Source: Candidatus Hydrogenedentota bacterium (lineage in GTDB: Bacteria > Hydrogenedentota > Hydrogenedentia > Hydrogenedentales > JAEUWI01). From it: 7,208 nucleotides of DNA. The DNA is taken from assembly GCA_030430835.1 (NCBI GenBank), contig JAUIKJ010000145.1:1-7208 (forward strand), written 5' to 3'. Positions 1 through 4,734 of the stretch are shown in pieces (the first letter of the stretch is position 1; each line of letters begins with the position of its first letter). Below the pieces are notes generated by a model, which was not told the DNA's origin, made no database searches, and worked only from the letters and a program-made list of their open reading frames with translations. The translations under genes and the position numbers were made by a program.

Positions 1-1385
1 GTTCCGACCACGTGATGAACAACCGGTCGCGGCCGTGCCTCTATTATCAGATGAAGCAATGCGTGGCACCCTGTGTCGGCTACGTGAACCGCGAGCAATA
101 CCACGAGATCGTGAATCAGGTGACGATGGTGCTCGAGGGCCGCAGCAGCGAACTGGAGAAATCGCTCACGGCGGGAATTGCCGCGCACGCAGAGAAGTTG
201 GAGTTCGAGGAAGCCGCGGTGTTGCGTGATCGTCTCTTCGATCTCCGCAAGACCATGGAGCGGCAGCAGGCGGTGGCGGTACCCGGCGCGGAAGACCGCG
301 ATGTCTTTGGCCTCTTTACCGAGGGCCGCTACACCGAGATCCAGATCCTCTTCTATCGTGGCGGCAAGATGCTCGGCGGGCGCAGCTTTTCCTTCGAGCG
401 CACGGAGATGCCGCACGACGAGCTGCTGAGCTCCTTTCTCTTGCAGTACTACAGTGAATCGGCGGCCACACCGCGCGAAGTGCTGGTACCGATCGACCTG
501 GAAGAGGCGGATACCCTCGCCGAGGTGCTCAGTGAAGATCGCGGCAGCAGTGTCAGCATTCACCGCCCGCAACGCGGCGCGAAGGCGGCGCTCGTGGAAC
601 TGGCCACGCGCAACGCGGAGCAGAGCTTCCAGGAAAAACGCCTCGCCGACAAGGCCAAGGTGGATGCGCTGGAGGAAATGGCGAAGGCCCTCCACCTCCC
701 CGCGCCACCGAGGCGCATCGAATGTTTCGATATCTCCACCATGCAGGGCGACAAGAACGTCGCGTCGATGGTGGTCTTCACGGATGGCAAGCCGGACAAA
801 GCGCGCTACCGCCGCTTCAGCATCAAGTCGGTGGCGGGCCAGGACGACTTTGCGAGCATGCGCGAGGTGCTGATGCGGCGCTTTCAGCGGGCCATCGACG
901 AGGACGACCTGCCGGACTTCGTGCTCATCGACGGCGGCAAGGGCCAGCTTAATGTGGCAACGGCGGTCTTCAAGGACCTGGGCATCGAAGATCTCCCGCG
1001 CGCGGGCATCGCCAAGGCGCGCACGCAGGAATCGGGCCGGTCGCCGGAGCGCTTCTTCGTGCCGGGCCGGGCGAATCCCATCCTGCTGCCGCAGAACGGT
1101 CCGGTGGTGCAGCTGCTGGCGCGCGTGCGCGACGAGGCACACCGCTTCGCGATTACCTACCACCGCAAGAAACGGTCGGCCGCGACCTTGTCCACGGCGC
1201 TGGTGGGGATACCGGGGGTGGGCCCGAAACGGGCGCGCGCCCTCTTGAACCGTCTGGGTTCTATTGCCAGAATACGGGCCGCCTCGGTTTCGGCCATCGC
1301 AGAGACGCCGGGCATCAGTCCGGAGCTTGCGCAGCGCATTCACGCGCATCTGAACGCCGAGGCGGGAACATCGGGAAAGCAGTAA
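1..1385 (+). CDS. uvrC: UvrABC system protein C, 5' end outside window
   Basis: UvrC makes the two incisions around a DNA lesion after UvrA/UvrB damage recognition. Only the C-terminal three quarters is present; the N-terminal GIY-YIG nuclease domain lies to the left. Numbering from the GTG at 12 as residue 1, the sequence shows NNRSRPC followed by cysteines at 9, 17 and 21, matching the spacing of the last three [4Fe-4S] cysteines of E. coli UvrC. The UVR (UvrB-binding) motif is at about 47-82 (LEFEEAAVLRDRL). The RNase H-like nuclease domain has D240 (ECFDIS), D307 (LIDGGKGQ) and H377 (RDEAHR), corresponding to the family's Asp-Asp-His triad. A tandem helix-hairpin-helix (GIPGVGPKRA, then TPGISPELA) is at about 398-446. 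The frame stays open to the left edge, so the GTG at 12 is internal. The stop TAA is 19 bases before the next gene. Identification is very secure and the visible part looks intact. Confidence 0.97.
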   Translation, partial: SDHVMNNRSRPCLYYQMKQCVAPCVGYVNREQYHEIVNQVTMVLEGRSSELEKSLTAGIAAHAEKLEFEEAAVLRDRLFDLRKTMERQQAVAVPGAEDRDVFGLFTEGRYTEIQILFYRGGKMLGGRSFSFERTEMPHDELLSSFLLQYYSESAATPREVLVPIDLEEADTLAEVLSEDRGSSVSIHRPQRGAKAALVELATRNAEQSFQEKRLADKAKVDALEEMAKALHLPAPPRRIECFDISTMQGDKNVASMVVFTDGKPDKARYRRFSIKSVAGQDDFASMREVLMRRFQRAIDEDDLPDFVLIDGGKGQLNVATAVFKDLGIEDLPRAGIAKARTQESGRSPERFFVPGRANPILLPQNGPVVQLLARVRDEAHRFAITYHRKKRSAATLSTALVGIPGVGPKRARALLNRLGSIARIRAASVSAIAETPGISPELAQRIHAHLNAEAGTSGKQ

Positions 1386-1392
1386 CGTCCAT

Positions 1393-1398
1393 AGGGAG
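1393..1398 (+). promoter_or_regulatory. Ribosome binding site for the hydrolase gene
   Basis: AGGGAG lies six bases before the GTG at 1405, an ideal Shine-Dalgarno spacing. It supports the GTG as the true start, so that the protein begins directly with its hydrophobic segment (MIIAWWIVLAALG). It sits in the 19-base gap after the uvrC stop, which leaves little room for a separate promoter. Confidence 0.75.
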
Positions 1399-1404
1399 AT
1401 CTTC

Positions 1405-3126
1405 GTGATTATTGCGTGGTGGATTGTACTGGCCGCTTTGGGTGCGCTGCTCGGCGTGGCCTTTCTCGTCATGTTTTACTGGAGTATCCTCGAGTCGATG
1501 TACCCCGAGGCGGTGCGATCGAAGGAGGTTCACACGGTCACAACCCGGGACCTGTGGAAACTGCGGATGTGCCGCTTCCGCAAGGGACGCACCGAGGGGG
1601 AACCGGTGTTGCTGGTGCACGGTGCGCTCGCCAATCACCACAACTTCACCGCACCCGAGGGCCACAGCCTGGTGGACTTTCTCGCGGCGAAGGGCTACGA
1701 CTGCTGGGCGATCGACCTGCGGGGCTGCAAGTCGTCCGAACCGCCCTTCGAACGCGCGAAGACGGACGTCTCCTTCGACGACTACCTGCTCTATGATCTG
1801 CCCGCGGCGATTCGCTACATCCGCAAGACGACGGGCTATGACAAGGTGCACTGGGTGGGCCACAGCATGGGCGGCATGCTGCTCTACGCCTACAGCCTGC
1901 AACACGGCAATGAGCATATCGCGAGCGGCACAACGTTGGGATCGCCCGTGGGCTTCGATGGTGTCCGTGTGCGGCTACATGATGAACTGCTCTTCATGGT
2001 GAAATCCTGGCCAGCCTTCTGCGGCAAGTGCATACGCGGGCTCATCCCGATCGCAATGTTGTGCCGCTTTACCCTCGGCTTCTTCCCGACCAACATGCGC
2101 AACCTGCATCCTTCGGTGAACTCGGGACATTTTTACAGCGCGATTGACGAACCCTTGCACAAGGTTCTCTCGGAGTTGGCTTTCAGCGTGCGGAAGCGCG
2201 TGTGGCGCGTTAACAAGGACGCACTGGATGTGAAGGCGGGGCTGGCGACGCTGGAGGTGCCGCTGCTGGCGGTTTACGGTCCGCGCGATCCCTTCGTCCC
2301 CGTTGACGAGGCGAAGAAGTTCTTCGATGCGCTGCCGACCGCGGACAAGAAGATGCTGGTCGCCAGTAAGGAAGCGGGTTGCGAAGAGGATTACAGCCAC
2401 ATCGACTTGGCCTTCGGACGGGACAGCACCCGCATGATCTACGGGCCAATCGCGAAATGGTTTGAGGCGCACCCGATTGTCGCGCGGGTCAACCTGGACA
2501 CCATCGCCACCGAAGACGATGACGCGGTGCTCCCAGCGCTCGGCCAGGATCGCCGCGCGGAGATCCTCTCGGGCGACTCCTTTGCGCGGATTACGGAGCA
2601 GGCGCCCGCCCGTGCCGAGGCCCCAGCGCCCGCGGCTGCGCCCGCCAAGAAAAAAACCGCTGCCAAAACTCCCGCCAAGAAGAAAACAGCGGCCAAGAAA
2701 AAGCCGGCGGCCAAGACGAAGCCGACGGCCAAGAAAGCACCGGCACGCCCGAACACGCTCGCAAAGAAAAAAGCCGCCGCGAAGCGGAAGACCGCCGCGG
2801 CGGCTACCGAAACAGGGTCATCGCCGAAGAAAAAGGCGACGGCAAAGAAGGCCACGTCGAAGAAGACGACCGCTGCCAAGAAGAAGCCGGCGGCCAAGAA
2901 GCCGGCGGCCAAGAAGCCGACCGCAACGAAGAAAGCCGCCACGAAGAAGACCACGGCGAAGCCGAAGGCCACGACGAAGAAGAAAGCGGCGCCCAAAAAG
3001 ACGACGGCCGCAAAGAAGAAAACCACCGCGAAGAAGAAAGCCGAGGCCATCGACAAAAGCAAGCCTTCAGACGCGACACGCAGTGCGCTCGCGAATGCGT
3101 CGGCCGCGCTGGACAAGCTGAAATAA
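1405..3126 (+). CDS. Membrane-anchored alpha/beta hydrolase with histone H1-like Lys/Ala-rich C-terminal tail
   Basis: A 573-residue protein in three parts. Residues 1-27 form one hydrophobic helix with no basic residue before it and many after it (R/K-rich 38-62), which by the positive-inside rule places the rest in the cytoplasm. Residues about 65-360 are an alpha/beta hydrolase: LLVHGALAN (H72-G73, oxyanion region), the nucleophile elbow GHSMGG with S154, the acid D295 in YGPRDPF, and H332 in DYSHIDL. The triad looks complete, so an esterase or lipase-like activity is likely; the substrate is unknown. After a Pro/Ala linker at about 395-412, residues 413-546 are a low-complexity tail of AAKK/TAKKK/PAAKK units resembling histone H1 tails and those of AlgP and the phasin PhaF, which bind DNA. 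The C-terminus (SALANASAALDKLK) may be a short helix. It is likely cotranscribed with uvrC and overlaps the next start by one base. The hydrolase assignment is firm; DNA binding is inferred from composition. Confidence 0.88.
   Translation: MIIAWWIVLAALGALLGVAFLVMFYWSILESMYPEAVRSKEVHTVTTRDLWKLRMCRFRKGRTEGEPVLLVHGALANHHNFTAPEGHSLVDFLAAKGYDCWAIDLRGCKSSEPPFERAKTDVSFDDYLLYDLPAAIRYIRKTTGYDKVHWVGHSMGGMLLYAYSLQHGNEHIASGTTLGSPVGFDGVRVRLHDELLFMVKSWPAFCGKCIRGLIPIAMLCRFTLGFFPTNMRNLHPSVNSGHFYSAIDEPLHKVLSELAFSVRKRVWRVNKDALDVKAGLATLEVPLLAVYGPRDPFVPVDEAKKFFDALPTADKKMLVASKEAGCEEDYSHIDLAFGRDSTRMIYGPIAKWFEAHPIVARVNLDTIATEDDDAVLPALGQDRRAEILSGDSFARITEQAPARAEAPAPAAAPAKKKTAAKTPAKKKTAAKKKPAAKTKPTAKKAPARPNTLAKKKAAAKRKTAAAATETGSSPKKKATAKKATSKKTTAAKKKPAAKKPAAKKPTATKKAATKKTTAKPKATTKKKAAPKKTTAAKKKTTAKKKAEAIDKSKPSDATRSALANASAALDKLK
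2641..3042 (+). repeat. Low-complexity region encoding the Lys/Ala/Thr/Pro repeats
   Basis: About 400 bases made mostly of AAG/AAA, GCC/GCG, ACG/ACC and CCG codons encode the basic tail of the hydrolase (residues 413-546). The units are degenerate in DNA, with mixed Lys and Ala codons, except for the perfect tandem repeat near 2881. The region includes a run of seven A at 2650-2656. The purine bias of the coding strand keeps the other frames open here and creates long spurious frames on both strands. Confidence 0.85.
2881..2919 (+). repeat. 15-base tandem repeat, two perfect copies plus a partial third
   Basis: AAGAAGCCGGCGGCC occurs at 2881-2895 and again exactly at 2896-2910, followed by the first nine bases of a third copy at 2911-2919. 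Each unit encodes KKPAA. Because the period is a multiple of three, gain or loss of copies would change tail length without breaking the frame. This is the only exact tandem duplication I see in the tail and it looks like recent slippage or unequal exchange. Confidence 0.85.
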
Positions 3127-4025
3127 TGGAGATGATCGTGAAGCGGCGAAGCTTTCTTGGACTCCTTGCGGCCGCGCCGTTGGCCATGGCGCCGGCCCGG
3201 CCGGCCACGGCGGCGGCAAGTCCCCCCGTCTGCGTGTTTTCCAAGCATCTCCAGTTTCTCGACTATCCCGCATTGGCGAAGACCTGCCGCGAGATTGGGC
3301 TGGATGGCGTGGACCTGACGGTACGCCGGGGCGGCCATGTCCTGCCCGAACGCGTGGCAGAGGATCTGCCGCGCGCGGCCGAGGCGATTCGCGCGGAGGG
3401 CCTGGACATCCCCATGATCACCACCCGGTTTCAGTCGGGCACGGACGACGATCTGGAGGCGGTACTCCGCACGGCCTCGGAACTGGGAATAAAATATTTC
3501 CGGATCGGCGGACACCGCTACGACACGAACGGGGACCCGCTGGCGCAACTGAAGCAGGTGGAGGCGGACTTGCGCAGCCTGTCCGCGCTCGCCGAGCACT
3601 ACGACATGACCGCGGGCTACCACAACCACTCCGGATCGAACTACGTGGGTGCACCACTCTGGGATTTGCTGCGGGTCTACGAATCGGTGGGTTCCGCGCA
3701 TCTCGGGTCCAATCTGGATCTGGGCCATGCGACGGTCGAAGGTGCGTATGGTGACTGGCAGATTACGACGCGCGCGCTGGCGGCACACACCCGGATGGTC
3801 GCGGTAAAAGACTTTGTCTTCGACGACCGGAAACCGCGCTGGGTCCCGCTCGGGAAAGGCGTCGTGGAGACGACGGAGATGCTGCGGATTCTGCGCAAGG
3901 CCGGTTTCGCAGGCCCGATCTCGCTGCACTGCGAGTACCGGGTGGCTTCGGACGCCGTGATGATCGAGCAACTGCGGCGGGGCGTGGTCACCCTGCGTGA
4001 AGCGATGTCTCGGGCAGGATTTTAG
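3126..4025 (+). CDS. Tat-exported sugar phosphate isomerase/epimerase-like TIM-barrel protein
   Basis: A 299-residue protein of the xylose isomerase-like TIM barrel / AP endonuclease 2 superfamily. The N-terminus has a twin-arginine signal, KRRSFLGLL followed by a hydrophobic stretch and an Ala-rich cleavage region (PARPATAAA) near residue 31, so a folded, possibly metal-loaded protein is probably exported. The barrel begins with VCVFSKHLQFLDY. Candidate metal-site residues are H166/H168 in GYHNHSG, D198 and H201 in LDLGHA, D229 in VKDF and E270 in HCEY. The Glu often found just after the YHNH motif in relatives is not present here (HSGSNYVG instead). PLGKGVVET is also typical of the family. 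The ATG at 3126 overlaps the upstream stop (TAATG), suggesting translational coupling; an in-frame GTG at 3138 has a better ribosome binding site and gives MKRRSFLG. The substrate cannot be told from sequence; isomerase, epimerase, dehydratase and lyase activities all occur in this fold. Confidence 0.88.
   Translation: MEMIVKRRSFLGLLAAAPLAMAPARPATAAASPPVCVFSKHLQFLDYPALAKTCREIGLDGVDLTVRRGGHVLPERVAEDLPRAAEAIRAEGLDIPMITTRFQSGTDDDLEAVLRTASELGIKYFRIGGHRYDTNGDPLAQLKQVEADLRSLSALAEHYDMTAGYHNHSGSNYVGAPLWDLLRVYESVGSAHLGSNLDLGHATVEGAYGDWQITTRALAAHTRMVAVKDFVFDDRKPRWVPLGKGVVETTEMLRILRKAGFAGPISLHCEYRVASDAVMIEQLRRGVVTLREAMSRAGF
3128..3131 (+). promoter_or_regulatory. Shine-Dalgarno that favours the alternative GTG start at 3138
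   Basis: GGAG at 3128-3131 is six bases before the in-frame GTG at 3138 but lies inside the first codons if translation starts at the ATG at 3126. The ATG itself has no clear purine-rich site upstream. The GTG start would give the conventional Tat beginning MKRRSFLG and remove four residues (MEMI) with no other effect. Confidence 0.5.
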
Positions 4026-4112
4026 TGGCGGTTGCGTCGGACCGGTCGAATAAAGCGCCGTTGATGCGTGTATGCAGCATCGGCAACCCTTTCCCTCCAA
4101 CGCGGTATTCAC

Positions 4113-4652
4113 ATGAACATGGACTGGCTCAACGTCGAATTCTTTCTCTCGGTTGTGGGGTGGCTCGCACTCGGGCTGACCATCGCGGCGGCGATGCTGC
4201 TGAACGTACTCGGGCTCTTCGGCAACTGGCTCTTGCTGGGCGCCTTTGCGGTCGTCTGGGTGGCGACCGGCTGGGTCCATGTGGGCTGGCTGGGCATCGC
4301 CTTGATGCTGATATTCGCGGTGTTGGGCGAAATTCTGGAGACGGCCCTGGCGGGCTACGGCGCGCGGCGCTTTGGGGGCAGCAAGGGCTCGATGGTGGCG
4401 GCGCTTGTGGGCTGTATCGGCGGCGCGATTTTCCTCACGGCACTCATTCCGATTCCCCTGATCGGCACAATTATTGGCGCGTGTATCGGCGCCTTTGGCG
4501 CGGCGGCGATCTACGACTACATCCAACACGAGCGCACCCCGGCCGAGGCCGTGCGCATCGGCTGGGGCGCCACGCTGGGCAAATTGGGCGGCATGTTTGC
4601 CAAATTCATCTGTGGCGTGGTCATACTGGCAGTGGCCTGGTGGACCTGGTAG
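4113..4652 (+). CDS. DUF456 family membrane protein
   Basis: A 179-residue, very hydrophobic protein. Hydrophobic segments lie at about 10-30, 33-52, 58-76, 94-133 (probably two helices broken by the IPIP turn at 112-115) and 156-177. The hallmark of DUF456 is visible: GARRFGGSKGS at 83-93, a Gly-rich pair of membrane segments, then an acidic/basic loop (YDYIQHERTPAEAVRIGWGATLGKLGG) and a Lys-containing last helix. The length is normal for the family, whose function is unknown. The frame could start at a GTG at 4068, but the added residues (MYAASATLSLQ...) do not look like the family; ATG at 4113 or 4119 fits better, although neither has a strong Shine-Dalgarno. It follows the isomerase gene by 87 bases with no clear terminator between, so it may be in the same transcript. 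Confidence 0.85.
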   Translation: MNMDWLNVEFFLSVVGWLALGLTIAAAMLLNVLGLFGNWLLLGAFAVVWVATGWVHVGWLGIALMLIFAVLGEILETALAGYGARRFGGSKGSMVAALVGCIGGAIFLTALIPIPLIGTIIGACIGAFGAAAIYDYIQHERTPAEAVRIGWGATLGKLGGMFAKFICGVVILAVAWWTW

Positions 4653-4656
4653 CGCA

Positions 4657-4686
4657 TTGATTGCGTATCCAGTTGCCCGGTAAAAT
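4657..4686 (+). promoter_or_regulatory. Candidate sigma-70-type promoter for the GH2-like gene
   Basis: TTGATT at 4657-4662 (four of six to TTGACA) and TAAAAT at 4681-4686 (five of six to TATAAT) are separated by 18 bases. They lie in a locally AT-richer intergenic stretch just after the DUF456 stop. Transcription would begin near 4693, giving a leader of about 40 bases that contains the hairpin at 4705-4723. The prediction is by eye from the E. coli consensus, which may not hold in this organism. Confidence 0.45.
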
Positions 4687-4704
4687 TGTGTCCTGGAAGT
4701 TCGC

Positions 4705-4723
4705 ATGGGCCGCTTGGGCCCGT
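4705..4723 (+). promoter_or_regulatory. Hairpin immediately upstream of the GH2-like gene's ribosome binding site
   Basis: GGGCC at 4707-4711 pairs with GGCCC at 4717-4721 around the five-base loop GCTTG. The stem extends by a T-G and an A-T pair to seven pairs. No T-run follows, so it is not a standard intrinsic terminator. It ends one base before the AGGAAG Shine-Dalgarno and could affect ribosome access or mRNA stability. Confidence 0.45.
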
Positions 4724-4724
4724 C

Positions 4725-4730
4725 AGGAAG
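4725..4730 (+). promoter_or_regulatory. Ribosome binding site for the GH2-like gene
   Basis: AGGAAG ends four bases before the ATG at 4735. An in-frame TGA at 4732-4734 directly precedes that ATG, so no longer protein in this frame is possible. This fixes the start and shows that the absent signal peptide and N-terminal domain are not an annotation error. Confidence 0.75.
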
Positions 4731-4734
4731 TTGA

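Noticed and set aside
12..14. GTG at 12 as the start of uvrC
   Set aside because: The frame is open to the left edge, the residues before it fit UvrC, and a start here would remove the GIY-YIG domain. It is an edge effect.
2641..3042. CRISPR array or mobile-element repeat
   Set aside because: The repetition is in-frame codon repetition of a low-complexity protein tail, with no constant repeat and unique spacers, and no transposase nearby.
4063..4081. Small inverted repeat GATGC / GCATC before DUF456
   Set aside because: Only five pairs with a nine-base loop and no T-run; too weak to call a terminator or an operator.
4026..4112. Promoter between the isomerase and DUF456 genes
   Set aside because: TTGCGT at 4032 has no -10-like element at acceptable spacing, so I do not call one.
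4025..4660. 211-codon plus-strand frame overlapping the DUF456 gene
   Set aside because: It is Gly/Arg-rich without family features and starts just at the isomerase stop; the DUF456 frame has clear membrane segments and the family motif.
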